A stretch of DNA of 64,000 nucleotides from Brachybacterium ginsengisoli (GTDB lineage: Bacteria > Actinomycetota > Actinomycetes > Actinomycetales > Dermabacteraceae): the NCBI RefSeq assembly GCF_002407065.1, contig NZ_CP023564.1:1550001-1614000 (forward strand), written 5' to 3'. Each line of letters opens with the position of its first letter. Position 1 is the stretch's first letter. The position numbers were made by a program, and so were the translations under genes. Below the pieces are notes generated by a model. That model was not told the origin of the DNA. It worked only from the letters and a program-made list of their open reading frames with translations, and ran no database searches. Positions 26,697 to 36,708 of this stretch are shown one piece after another.

Positions 26697-27586
26697 TCAG
26701 CCCTTGATCGCTCCGGCGGCGATGTTGGCGATGAAGTGCCTCGAGCCGATGATGAACACCCCGATGAGGGGCACCACGCTGATCAGCGCTCCCGCCATGA
26801 CCATCCCGTAGTCGGTCAGGTACAGCGAGTTGAGGTTCTGCAGCGCGGTCTGGAGGGTCTGTCGTTCCGGGTTCACCAGCACGATCAGCGGCCACACGTA
26901 GTCGTTCCAGGCCGTGATGAAGGTGAAGATCCCCAGGAACGCGAGTCCACCGCGGAGCAGCGGCACCCCCACCCTCCAATAGGTGGTGAAGAAGCCGGCA
27001 CCGTCGATCCGTGCCGATTCCACGAGCTCGTCGGGGATGGATCCCGCCGCCATCTGCCGCAGCAGGAAGATGCCGAAGGCGTTCGCGGCGCCGGGAACGA
27101 TCAGCGCCTGCAGCGTCCCCACCCAGCCCAGCTCCGACATCAGGATGAAGCTCGGGACGAGGGAGAGGCTTCCGGGCACCAGCATGGTGGCGATCAGCAG
27201 GATGAACAGCGGCTTCTTGCCCGGGAAGTCGAACTTCGCGAACGCGAAGGCGGCCAGTGAGTCGAAGAACATCACCAGGGCGGCGCTGGCCGTGGAGATG
27301 ATGATCGTGTTCACCAGGGCCTGCAGGAGGTCGACGCTGGAGACGACGTTGCGCAGGTTCTCCGCGAAGCTGCTGCCGAAGGTGAGCTTCGGCGGGTAGC
27401 CGAAGATCTCTCCGGTGGTCGAGGTCGACATCACGATCAGCCAGTAGAACGGGAAGATCGACAGCAGCACGCCGATGATCACGCACAGATGGGTGACGAC
27501 GGCGGCGAGCCGTCCGCGGGCGACGTAGTGCTCCTTCGGTCGGCGTGCATCCGCCGAGCTCTTCGGTGCAGCGGGTTTCAGGGCGG

Positions 27587-27590
<4 letters not shown>
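26697..27590 (-). CDS. Carbohydrate ABC transporter permease (MalG type)
   Basis: 297 residues with about six membrane helices. The EAA loop, where the ATPase docks, reads VESARIDGAGFFTTYWRVGVPLLRGG. Belongs to the CUT1 group, which takes up oligosaccharides and polyols. ATG 27590 overlaps the stop of the upstream permease (ATGA). Last gene of a three-gene operon (binding protein, MalF-type, MalG-type). No ATPase gene is present, so a shared ATPase such as MsiK encoded elsewhere probably powers it. The substrate is not deducible. Confidence 0.93.
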
Positions 27591-28563
<973 letters not shown>

Positions 28564-28567
<4 letters not shown>

Positions 28568-29889
28568 GAGAAGACTCCTCGCTTGAGGAGGACGCGCTCC
28601 GCCTGGGCGAGCGCATCGTTCCAGGCGGACTCCGGATCCTTGCCGGAGGTCTCCACGTTCGAGAGCTCGAGGACGAACTTGCCCATGATGAAGGTCTCCG
28701 CGTTGCTGATGAACGAGGAGGGGACCGATTCCGCGGCGGTGGAGAAGAATGCGAGCGGATCCTGGTCCCCGTAGAAGTCTCCGGAGTAGGTCAGCTCGTC
28801 GAAGGAGGCGGGCGTCGAGGGGAACAGCTGCACGTCCTCGTACGCCGCGGCCTGATTCTCGGCGGAGTTGATCCAGGTGATGAAGGCGAGCGCGGCCTCC
28901 GGGTCCTTGCAGGTGTGGGGGAGTGCGGCGAAGGAGCCGCCGCTGTTGCCCGGGCGGACCGGCTGGGAGGCGAGGCGCCAGGCGCCTGCGGTGTCGGGGG
29001 CGGATTCCTGGAGGACCTGGGCCCACCAGGCCGCCCCGATGTTCCCGGCGGTGCGGCCGCTGGCCCAGGCGGCGTTCCGGTCGGTGTCGCGCTCGCGGGG
29101 GATCTTTGCTGTCACGCCTGCATCGATGGCGGCGATCGAGGTGTCCCAGGCCTGACGGACGGCGCTGTCTGGCTGGAGGTAGAGAGCTTTGTCGTCGGTG
29201 TCGAAGAAGCGTTCCGGGCTCGCGTTCAGGAATTCCTCGAAGACGTTCAGAGCATCGTTGACGAGGAAGGCGTCGCCCGCTCCCTTGAGCTCGGTGCCGA
29301 GCGCGATCCAGTCCTCCCAGGTGGTGATCGCCGCCGAGACGTCCTCGGGAGTGCTCGGCAGGCCCGCCTCGGCGAAGATGTCCTGGCGGTAGAAGAAGCC
29401 GGTCGGGCCGATGTCCAGGGGGAAGAAGCAGAAGCGACCCGAGGGCGTCGTCCCCAGATCCCACTTCCATTCGTAGAAGTCGTCCTTGACAGAGTCCGCG
29501 CCGAGCTCGGACAGATCCAGGAAGAGGTCCTCGTTGGTGAAGTAGAGGGCGTTGTTGGAGTTGATGTAGGTGATGTCTGGGATGTAGGCGTCGCCGGCCA
29601 GGCTGGTGCGGAGCTTGGTGTCGAAGCTGGTGCCGATCACGTCGGCTCGCAGATGGCGGTCGGTGCCGGGGATCTTCTGGCTCGCCTGCTCGAGAAGATC
29701 TCGACTGGCGGATCGGTCCCAGAACCACAGCACGAGTTCGTCGGGGTCCTCGGAGATCGATGGATCCGAGCCGCAGCCGGCGAGAGCCAGGGGGAGCATC
29801 CCCGCCGCGCCGAGCATCAGGGATCGTCGTGACGGACGACCGGGCCGTGGGGAACTTCGTAATGGACGTCGTGTGAGCGCAGCGCTCAT
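28564..29889 (-). CDS. Extracellular sugar-binding lipoprotein of a CUT1 ABC transporter
   Basis: 441 residues. The N-terminal region has twin arginines (SRRSLMLGAAG, 20-30) and a lipobox LALAGC with Cys39, suggesting export, possibly by Tat, and lipid anchoring. The mature part is a family-1 solute-binding protein (LVLWFWDRSASRDLLEQASQ at the start, TKLRTSLAGDAYIPDITYI, and a C-terminal AWNDALAQAERVL). ATG 29889 has a strong GAGGAGG; upstream in-frame codons cross the operator. It opens the operon and is controlled by the promoter and palindrome at 29923-29976. Confidence 0.92.
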
Positions 29890-29922
29890 ACGAACCCTCC
29901 TCGTTGAGTGGCAGTCACAGGA

Positions 29923-29938
29923 CCGTGAACGTTCACGG
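29923..29938. promoter_or_regulatory. LacI-type operator O1 of the sugar operon
   Basis: Perfect 16-bp palindrome CCGTGAACGTTCACGG with the central CG typical of LacI-family sites. It sits just downstream of the predicted transcription start (near 29941) of the minus-strand operon, where a bound repressor blocks transcription. An identical copy is at 30093-30108. Confidence 0.82.
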
Positions 29939-29947
29939 GTGACGCAG

Positions 29948-29976
29948 ATCATGTCACCGTGACACCGGTGCGTCAA
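29948..29976 (-). promoter_or_regulatory. Promoter of the sugar ABC operon
   Basis: Minus-strand -35 TTGACG (29976-29971) and -10 CATGAT (29953-29948) are spaced by 17 bases. Operator O1 follows at once. Confidence 0.65.
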
Positions 29977-30056
29977 CGGTTCCGGACACGCACCGTCCTC
30001 GTCGACCAGATGCGGTCATCGTGGCCGATCCGCTCCGAGCAGTTGTCGACCTGCGC

Positions 30057-30085
30057 TTGTGGGACCGTGGCAGGCGGGATAGCGT
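30057..30085 (+). promoter_or_regulatory. Promoter of the oxidoreductase-lacI unit
   Basis: -35-like TTGTGG (30057-30062) and -10 TAGCGT (30080-30085) with a 17-base spacer. The predicted start, near 30092, coincides with operator O2. Confidence 0.55.
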
Positions 30086-30092
30086 AGAGCAT

Positions 30093-30108
30093 CCGTGAAC
30101 GTTCACGG
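30093..30108. promoter_or_regulatory. LacI-type operator O2
   Basis: Identical 16-bp palindrome to O1, 170 bases away centre to centre, just before the ATG at 30148. Two sites could support repression of both divergent units, with looping possible. Confidence 0.82.
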
Positions 30109-30147
30109 TCCGTAACGATCTCGATCTCGAAGGACGACGACGTCTCC

Positions 30148-32160
30148 ATGAGCACCACCTCTCCCTCGTTCCGCTGGGCCGTCCTCGGCCCCGGCTCCAT
30201 CGCGCGCCGTTTCGCCTCCCAGCTGCCCGCCTCGCAGGAGGGAGTCCTGGTGGCTGTGGGCAGCACCTCCCCGGAGCGCGCCCGCGCCTTCGCCGAGGAG
30301 TTCCCCCTCCAGGGCGCAGCCCTCATCGGCGACTACGACGAGATCCTCGCCTCCGAGGACGTCGACGCCGTCTACATCTCGACCGTGCACACCGGCCACG
30401 CCACGCTGGCCGCGGCCGCCCTCGAGGCCGGCAAGCACGTGCTGTGCGAGAAGCCGCTGACTCCGAACTCGGGCACCACCATGGCGCTCACCGACCTGGC
30501 CGCGCGCAGCGGAAAGGTCCTCCTGGAGGCGTACATGTACCGCTTCCACCCGCAGACCGTGCGCGTCCTCGAGCTCGTCGCCGACGGCGCGATCGGCGAC
30601 GTCACCCACGTCGATGCCTCCTTCGCCTTCGACACCGGGGGCCGCAGCGGCCGCCTGTTCGACACCGCCACCGCGGGCGGCGGGATCCTCGACGTCGGCT
30701 GCTACCCGCTGTCGTTCGCCCGCTTCGTCGCCGGCGCGGCCCAGGGCAAGGCATTCGTCGACCCGACCGCGCTGCAGGGCAGCGGCACCCTCGGCGAGAC
30801 CGGCGTGGACGAGTGGGCCACCGCCGAGGTCACCCTCCCCGGCGACATCACCGCGAGCCTGCGCACCGGAGTGCGACTGTCCGATCCCCAGTCGGCGACG
30901 ATCACCGGATCCCGGGGCGTCATCCGTCTGTCCGATCCGTGGGGTCTGTCGGAGAAGCAGGTCATCGAGCTCGACGTGGTCGGCGAGGAGCCGCAGCGCA
31001 TCGAGATCCCGGCCGCCTCGGCATATGCCCTGGAGGCCGACGCCCTGGCGAAGGCCGCGCGCGACGGAGGAGTCGTCCCCGAGGTCACGCCCGAGAACAC
31101 GCTCGGCCAGTCCCGAGCGCTGGACCTCTGGCGCGAGGAGATCGGCCTGCGCTTCCCGTTCGAGGCCGACGACGCCGACATCCCGACCCTCACCGGGCGC
31201 CCGCTCGCCGCATCGAGCGTTCAGTCCGGGCCCGCGATGGCCTACGGGACCATCCCGGGGGTCGACAAGAAGGTCTCGCGCCTCGTCATGGGCTGCGACA
31301 ACCAGATGAACCTCGCGCACGCCTCCGCGATGTTCGACGCCTTCTACGAGATCGGCGGCACCACCTTCGACACCGCCTACATCTACGGCGGCGGGTACAT
31401 CGAGAAGCTGTTCGGGAAGTGGGTGCAGAACCGCGGCGTGCGCGAGGAGATCGTCGTCATCACCAAGGGCGCGCACACCCCGCACTGCGATCCGGAGTCG
31501 ATCACGCGTCAGCTCGGCGAGTCGCTCGAGCGCCAGGGGACCGAGTACGCGGACCTCTACATGATGCACCGCGACAACCCCGACGTCCCGGTGGGGGAGT
31601 TCGTCGACGTGATGGACGAGCACCTGCGCGCCGGTCGCATCCGCGCCTACGGCGGCTCGAACTGGACCCCGGCCCGGGTGGACGAGGCGAACGAGTACGC
31701 ACGGGCGAACGGTCGCACCGGATTCACCATCCTCTCGAACCACTTCGGGCTCGCCGAGGCGCTCGACGTGCCGTGGGCGGGCTGCGTCCATGCCACCGAC
31801 GCCGACTCCAAGGCCTGGCTCGAGGAGCGTGGCATCGCGCTGCTGCCGTGGTCCTCGCAGGCGCGCGGCTTCTTCACGGGCCGTGCCCACCCTGAGGACC
31901 GCTCCGACGCGGAGCTCGTGCGCTGCTACTACAGCGACGAGAACTTCGAGCGACTGGCTCGGGCCGAGGCGCTGGGCGCCGAGCGCGGGGTCCCCGCCAC
32001 CGCGATCGCGCTGGCCTTCGTGCTGCACCAGAAGTTCCCGACCTTCCCGCTGTTCGGCCCCCGCAGCATCGCCGAGATGCGCTCGTCGACCCTCGGGCTC
32101 GGGGTCGAGCTGTCCGAGAGCGATCTCGCATGGCTCGACCTGCGGTCGCCGACGCGGTGA
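30148..32160 (+). CDS. Gfo/Idh/MocA oxidoreductase fused to an aldo/keto reductase
   Basis: 670 residues. Residues 1-330 are a Gfo/Idh/MocA dehydrogenase: Rossmann VLGPGSIARRFA, CEKPL with the conserved Lys102, EAYMYRFHP and GGGILDVGCYPLS. Residues about 365-668 are an aldo/keto reductase with a full tetrad: Asp408, Tyr413 (DTAYIY), Lys440 (ITKGAH) and His474 (YMMHRDN). Two NAD(P)-linked redox enzymes in one chain could oxidise a sugar and reduce the product, for example in epimerisation, or act on the imported sugar in sequence; this is inference. The gene is divergent from the ABC operon and shares its operator motif; its stop overlaps the LacI start. Confidence 0.9.
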   Translation: MSTTSPSFRWAVLGPGSIARRFASQLPASQEGVLVAVGSTSPERARAFAEEFPLQGAALIGDYDEILASEDVDAVYISTVHTGHATLAAAALEAGKHVLCEKPLTPNSGTTMALTDLAARSGKVLLEAYMYRFHPQTVRVLELVADGAIGDVTHVDASFAFDTGGRSGRLFDTATAGGGILDVGCYPLSFARFVAGAAQGKAFVDPTALQGSGTLGETGVDEWATAEVTLPGDITASLRTGVRLSDPQSATITGSRGVIRLSDPWGLSEKQVIELDVVGEEPQRIEIPAASAYALEADALAKAARDGGVVPEVTPENTLGQSRALDLWREEIGLRFPFEADDADIPTLTGRPLAASSVQSGPAMAYGTIPGVDKKVSRLVMGCDNQMNLAHASAMFDAFYEIGGTTFDTAYIYGGGYIEKLFGKWVQNRGVREEIVVITKGAHTPHCDPESITRQLGESLERQGTEYADLYMMHRDNPDVPVGEFVDVMDEHLRAGRIRAYGGSNWTPARVDEANEYARANGRTGFTILSNHFGLAEALDVPWAGCVHATDADSKAWLEERGIALLPWSSQARGFFTGRAHPEDRSDAELVRCYYSDENFERLARAEALGAERGVPATAIALAFVLHQKFPTFPLFGPRSIAEMRSSTLGLGVELSESDLAWLDLRSPTR

Positions 32161-33140
32161 GCACGCCGGGGCGCCGGCCCACGATCATCGACGTCGCGGA
32201 GCGCGCCGGGGTGTCCCGGCAGACGGTCTCGCGCGCGATGAACGACATGGCCGGCATCAGCGCCGCCACCCGCGATCGGGTTCTCCAGGCCGCCCAGGAG
32301 CTCAGCTACCGCCCCTCCCGCTTCGGGAGGGGCCTGGTCGAGCAGGGGCCCATCACCCTCGGGCTCGTGGTGATGGACCTGACCAACGCGTACTACGGGG
32401 AGCTGGGCACGGCGGTGGTGCGGGCCTGCGCCCCGTACGGGTGGAACGTGGTCCTGGTCGAGGCGGAGAACGCTCCGGATCCGGAGAACGCCGCCGCCGA
32501 GCTGGCACGCCGGGTCGACGCGATCGTCGGCTACGGCGTGGGCACGGGCGACATCCGCGGCGGCACGGGCATGCCCGTGGTGCAGCTGGACGGCGGGCGC
32601 AAGCACGTCGACGCCGGAGGCGTGGTCGAGCAGCTGTTCAAGGAGGCGATGCCCGACCTCGTGGCGCACCTGCGGGACGTGGGCGTGCGGCGGCCGCTGG
32701 TGCTGGACCTGACCGGTGGCCCCATCGGCGGCCGGGCGCTCACCCTCGCGGAGGCTCTGCGCCCCCTGACCGATGACGGTGAGGTGCTGATCCAGGAGGT
32801 CGATGGTCGCACCGGCCACCGGGAGGCCCTCGAGACGGCCCTGGCCACTGGGGCCGATGGCCTCATCGCCTTCAACGACGAGCTCGCCGTGCGCCTGCTG
32901 CGTGCGCTGCGCTCGATGGGGGTCGAGGTGCCCGGCCAGGTACGGCTGGTGGGCGTCGACGGTCTCGAGCTCGGGGAGCTGGTCACCCCGGAGCTCACCT
33001 CGCTGAGCATCGACCTCGACGCGGTGGCACGGGAGACCGTCGAACTGGTGGCGGGGATGCTCGAGGGGACGGTCCCGCTCACGGGCGAGGACGCCCATCG
33101 CACCGTGCCCTACCACCTCGAGGTCCGGGCCTCGACGTGA
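32157..33140 (+). CDS. LacI-family transcriptional repressor of the sugar locus
   Basis: 327 residues from GTG 32157, which overlaps the oxidoreductase stop (GTGA); an ATG at 32130 would add nine residues. The N-terminal helix-turn-helix reads [20 protein letters not shown], the hinge is [12 protein letters not shown], and the rest is a periplasmic-binding-like ligand domain ([15 protein letters not shown] at its start, VGVDG near the end). It most likely binds the two CCGTGAACGTTCACGG palindromes upstream and is released by the transported sugar or a derivative. Co-transcription with the fused oxidoreductase implies autoregulation. Confidence 0.92.
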   Translation: MSTPGRRPTIIDVAERAGVSRQTVSRAMNDMAGISAATRDRVLQAAQELSYRPSRFGRGLVEQGPITLGLVVMDLTNAYYGELGTAVVRACAPYGWNVVLVEAENAPDPENAAAELARRVDAIVGYGVGTGDIRGGTGMPVVQLDGGRKHVDAGGVVEQLFKEAMPDLVAHLRDVGVRRPLVLDLTGGPIGGRALTLAEALRPLTDDGEVLIQEVDGRTGHREALETALATGADGLIAFNDELAVRLLRALRSMGVEVPGQVRLVGVDGLELGELVTPELTSLSIDLDAVARETVELVAGMLEGTVPLTGEDAHRTVPYHLEVRAST

Positions 33141-33318
33141 GGGCCGGGCGGGCGCTTCGCCTCCGGATCCGGTGCGCCCGCTCGTGGGGAAGGCGATGTT
33201 GCGCACGCCGCATCCCGATCGCTCGCCCGCAGGGGTGAGCGCATGGCAGACTGTGACGTCGGTTCTGGTTCACGGTGCCCGCCGGGCGCCGACCCAGCGA
33301 CCCCGAGCAAGGAGAGAC

Positions 33319-33531
33319 ATGAAGGCTGATATTCACCCCGCATACGTCGAGACCACGGTGACCTGCACCTGTGGCAACTCGTTCACCACCCGCAGCACGA
33401 AGACCGACGGTGCGATCAGCACCGAGGTCTGCTCCGCGTGCCACCCGTTCTACACCGGCAAGCAGAAGATCCTGGACACCGGCGGCCGCGTCGCCCGCTT
33501 CCAGGCTCGCTACGGCAAGAAGGACGCCTGA
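33319..33531 (+). CDS. rpmE: 50S ribosomal protein bL31, zinc-binding form
   Basis: 70 residues. Contains the four cysteines of the C+ (zinc) type, C16 and C18 in TCTCGNSF and the CSAC pair, followed by HPFYTGKQK. Such forms are often replaced by zinc-free paralogs in zinc shortage. ATG 33319 with AAGGAG 5 bases upstream. The 178-base gap before it has no other gene. A strong hairpin separates it from prfA. Confidence 0.97.
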   Translation: MKADIHPAYVETTVTCTCGNSFTTRSTKTDGAISTEVCSACHPFYTGKQKILDTGGRVARFQARYGKKDA

Positions 33532-33565
33532 TCCGAGGCGTGGTGAACGCCTGAGAGCATTCTCC

Positions 33566-33601
33566 GACGCCGGTGCGCGCCCCAGGGCGTGCACCGGCGT
33601 C
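33566..33601 (+). terminator. Hairpin terminator between rpmE and prfA
   Basis: 11-bp stem GACGCCGGTGC / GCACCGGCGTC, extended by GCGCC/GGCGT inside to give about 16 pairs. It may end rpmE or attenuate read-through into prfA. Confidence 0.75.
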
Positions 33602-33647
33602 GTCGCATGTGGGGGCGGATGATCCGCCCGTGGACCGAGGAGCATCG

Positions 33648-34784
33648 ATGAACGAGCACGACGGAGGCGATCGTCTGGCGCCGCTGCGCCTCGAGCACGC
33701 CCGTCTGCAGGAGTCGATGGCCGACCCGTCGCTGCACGAGGATGCCGGCCGCGCACGCCGCGTGGGGCGCCGCTACGCCGAGCTCGAGGGGATCCTCGAG
33801 GCCTCCGCCCGCCTGGAGTCGACCGCGGCGGACCTCGAGACCGCACGCGAGCTGGCGGCGCTGGGGGAGGACGACGAGGAGATGGCCGCGGAGGCCGAGC
33901 TGCTCGGGGCGCGGCTGGTCGCCGAGCGCGAGCACCTCGAGGACCTCCTCGCCCCCCGCGATCCCGACGACGCCCGCGACGTGATCCTCGAGATCAAGGC
34001 AGGGGCCGGCGGCGAGGAGTCGGCGCTCTTCGCCGCGGAGATGCTCCGCATGTACCGCGCCTACGCAGAATCCAAGGGATGGCGGGTCGAGGTCCTCACC
34101 TCGGCGGAGTCCGATCTCGGTGGGCTGAAGGACGTCACCGTCGCGATCGCCGCCCGCGGCGCCGGGGGACCCGGCACCGGCGTCTACGCGCATCTCAAGC
34201 ACGAGGCGGGCGTGCACCGTGTCCAGCGCGTCCCGGTCACGGAGTCCCAGGGCCGCATCCACACCTCCGCCGTCGGCGTCCTGGTCCTTCCCGAGGCCGA
34301 CGAGACCGACGAGTCCGAGCTGCTCGCCGAGGCGATGGCGCCCGCGAATCTCCGCATCGACGTCTTCCGCTCGAGCGGGCCGGGCGGTCAGAGCGTGAAC
34401 ACCACCGATTCGGCCGTGCGCGTCACGCACCTTCCCACCGGGGTGGTCGTGTCCTGCCAGGACCAGAAGAGCCAGCTCCAGAACCGTGAGCAGGCGCTGC
34501 GCATCCTGCGCACCCGCCTGCTGGACGCGCGTCGCGCCGAGCAGGTGGCGCAGGACTCCGCCGCCCGACGCTCCCAGGTGCGCACCGTGGACCGCAGCGA
34601 GCGCATCCGCACCTACAACTTCCCCGAGTCCCGGGTGGCGGATCATCGCACCGGCTACAAGGCGGGGAACCTCTCCCAGGTCCTCTCGGGAGATCTCGAC
34701 GACCTCATCGCCTCCTCCCGCGACGCCGAGCGTGGAGCCCGACTGGCGGAGGCGCAGGCCGGCGGCGACGGGGAGTTCTCCTGA
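33648..34784 (+). CDS. prfA: Peptide chain release factor 1
   Basis: 378 residues. Reads UAA and UAG: the decoding tripeptide is PVT ([13 protein letters not shown]), typical of RF1 rather than RF2. The GGQ motif ([11 protein letters not shown], about 243-252) triggers peptide release and is methylated by PrmC, whose gene overlaps by one base (TGATG). ATG 33648 has GAGGAG upstream. An N-terminal coiled-coil region of about 110 residues is present. Confidence 0.97.
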   Translation: MNEHDGGDRLAPLRLEHARLQESMADPSLHEDAGRARRVGRRYAELEGILEASARLESTAADLETARELAALGEDDEEMAAEAELLGARLVAEREHLEDLLAPRDPDDARDVILEIKAGAGGEESALFAAEMLRMYRAYAESKGWRVEVLTSAESDLGGLKDVTVAIAARGAGGPGTGVYAHLKHEAGVHRVQRVPVTESQGRIHTSAVGVLVLPEADETDESELLAEAMAPANLRIDVFRSSGPGGQSVNTTDSAVRVTHLPTGVVVSCQDQKSQLQNREQALRILRTRLLDARRAEQVAQDSAARRSQVRTVDRSERIRTYNFPESRVADHRTGYKAGNLSQVLSGDLDDLIASSRDAERGARLAEAQAGGDGEFS

Positions 34785-35689
34785 TGCACGGCGAGGACCT
34801 CCGCACGCGGCTGCGCTCCGCCCTCGCCACGACGACCGCGCGGCTCGGCGAGGCCGAGGTCCCGTCCCCGAGCGCCGACGCACGGGCTCTGATCGCCCAC
34901 GCCGCGGACACCGACGAACCCCTGGTCCTGCTCGATGAGCTGCCGGAGGACTTCGATGAGCGCCTCGAGCGGGCCACCGCCCGTCGCGAACGGCGCGAGC
35001 CTCTCCAGCTGATCCTGGGCAGGGCCCCCTTCCGTCGTCTGGTGATCGACGTGCGCCCCGGCGTGTTCATCCCGCGGCCGGAGACCGAGCTGGCCCTCGA
35101 CCTCCTGCTCGAGCATCTCGACGAAGCTCCCGCCGCGGTGATCGACCTCTGCGCCGGCTCCGGTGCCCTGGGCGCCGCGGTGCTCGACGAGCTGCCGTGC
35201 TCGCGGGTGCTCTCGGTCGAGGTCGATCCCGCCGCCGCGGCGCTGACCGCCCACAACCTCGAGCGCGCCGGGACCGGTCGAGGTCGGGTGATCACGGCCG
35301 ATCTGCTCGGCGAGGTGCCGGAGCTGGCGCATCTCGAGCCGGTGGACGCGGTGCTCTCGAATCCCCCCTACATCCCGCCCGAGGCCATCCCGCGCGATCC
35401 CGAGGTCCTCGCCCACGATCCCCATCGCGCCCTGTTCGGCGGCGGGGACGACGGACTCGAGGTGCCCCGCGCCGTGATCGGCTGGGCCCGGCACCTCCTG
35501 CGACCCGGCGGCGTGCTCGTCATGGAGCATGCGGATGTGCAGGGCGAGGAGGCGCGTGATGCAGCAGCCGCGATCGGCGGCTTCGACCTGATCAGGACCC
35601 TTCCCGACCTCACCGGCCGGGACCGATTCCTGGTGGTGCGCCGCGCCCCCGGGGAACCGACCAGCAGAAGTGAGAGACTGACCCGGTGA
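34784..35689 (+). CDS. prmC: Release factor glutamine methyltransferase PrmC
   Basis: 301 residues. SAM-dependent N5-glutamine methyltransferase that modifies the GGQ Gln of RF1 and RF2. It has FIPRPETE, the SAM motif VIDLCAGSGALG and the catalytic NPPY. It starts at ATG 34784 inside the prfA stop codon and ends overlapping the tsaC GTG. The order rpmE-prfA-prmC-tsaC-wecA-atp is classic for actinobacteria. Confidence 0.95.
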   Translation: MHGEDLRTRLRSALATTTARLGEAEVPSPSADARALIAHAADTDEPLVLLDELPEDFDERLERATARRERREPLQLILGRAPFRRLVIDVRPGVFIPRPETELALDLLLEHLDEAPAAVIDLCAGSGALGAAVLDELPCSRVLSVEVDPAAAALTAHNLERAGTGRGRVITADLLGEVPELAHLEPVDAVLSNPPYIPPEAIPRDPEVLAHDPHRALFGGGDDGLEVPRAVIGWARHLLRPGGVLVMEHADVQGEEARDAAAAIGGFDLIRTLPDLTGRDRFLVVRRAPGEPTSRSERLTR

Positions 35690-36708
35690 CTGTGCACGAC
35701 ACCCAGAACCCTGAGTCCCGCGAGGCCGCCCTCGCCGCCGCCGTCGACGCCGTGCGCGCCGGCGACCTGATCGTCCTGCCGACGGACACCGTCTACGGCA
35801 TCGGGGCGGACGCCTTCACCCCCGACGCCGTCACCGCGCTGCAGGAGGCGAAGGGGCGCGGCCGCGACACCCCGCCGCCGGTGCTCATCGGGGACCACGC
35901 CGTGCTGCTGGCCCTGGCGGCGGACATCCCCGACTACGTCGAGGACCTCACGGACGAGCTGTGGCCCGGTGCGCTCACCCTCATCCTCACCGCCCAGCCC
36001 TCGTTGACCTGGGACCTGGGGGAGACCCGGGGAACCGTCGCGCTGCGCATGCCCGACGACGAGCTCTCCCTCGAGCTGCTCCGTCGGACCGGTCCGCTCG
36101 CCGTCTCCAGCGCGAACCGCCACGGCAAGCCCGCCGCCGTGAGCATCCTCGATGCCGCCACCCAGCTCGGCGACTCCGTCGAGATCTATCTCGACGGGGG
36201 ACCGGCCCGCATCGGCGAGAGCTCCACCATCCTGGACACCACCGTGACCCCGGCGGAGATCGTGCGGGAGGGCGCGATCACCAAGGAGCGGATCATCGAG
36301 GTGGTCGGCGACATCTTCACCGCGCCCGCGGTCGAGGAGGAGCCCGAGGAGGGCGTCTCCGACGACGCGGCGGCGATCGGAGAGGCCGAGGCCACCGAGG
36401 AGGGCTCCGCGGACACCACCGCCGAGCCGACCACCGTCGCTGGGTCCAGCGCTGCCGAGTCCACCACCGACGGATCCACGACGGCGGGAGCCGAGGCATC
36501 CGAGCCTGCTGATCAGTCCGATCCGGCAGAGGGCGCCGCGGCACCGCCGAGCGCTCCCGTGCTCGACCTCCCCTCCGAGCCGGAGGTCGCCGCCGCTCCC
36601 GAGGCGCCGGCCGCCGAGTCCCCGCTCTCGCCGCTCGGCGAGCAGGCCCCCAGCGAGGACCCGCGACCCCGGGCGACGGGTGACGGCGCGGAGAGCACGC
36701 CCGGGTGA
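35686..36708 (+). CDS. tsaC: L-threonylcarbamoyladenylate synthase (TsaC/Sua5) with a long acidic tail
   Basis: 340 residues. Residues 1-215 are the YrdC-like domain: LPTDTVYGIGADAF, AKGRGRDTPPPVLI, ELWPGALTLIL and SSANRHGKPAA. It makes threonylcarbamoyl-AMP for t6A, used by TsaD (15287). Residues about 216-340 are an Ala/Glu/Thr/Ser/Pro-rich acidic stretch with no recognised fold; it is too short and unlike the Sua5 C-terminal domain. The GTG overlaps the prmC stop and the end overlaps the next gene, so coupling is tight. The role of the tail is unknown. Confidence 0.92.
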   Translation: MTVHDTQNPESREAALAAAVDAVRAGDLIVLPTDTVYGIGADAFTPDAVTALQEAKGRGRDTPPPVLIGDHAVLLALAADIPDYVEDLTDELWPGALTLILTAQPSLTWDLGETRGTVALRMPDDELSLELLRRTGPLAVSSANRHGKPAAVSILDAATQLGDSVEIYLDGGPARIGESSTILDTTVTPAEIVREGAITKERIIEVVGDIFTAPAVEEEPEEGVSDDAAAIGEAEATEEGSADTTAEPTTVAGSSAAESTTDGSTTAGAEASEPADQSDPAEGAAAPPSAPVLDLPSEPEVAAAPEAPAAESPLSPLGEQAPSEDPRPRATGDGAESTPG

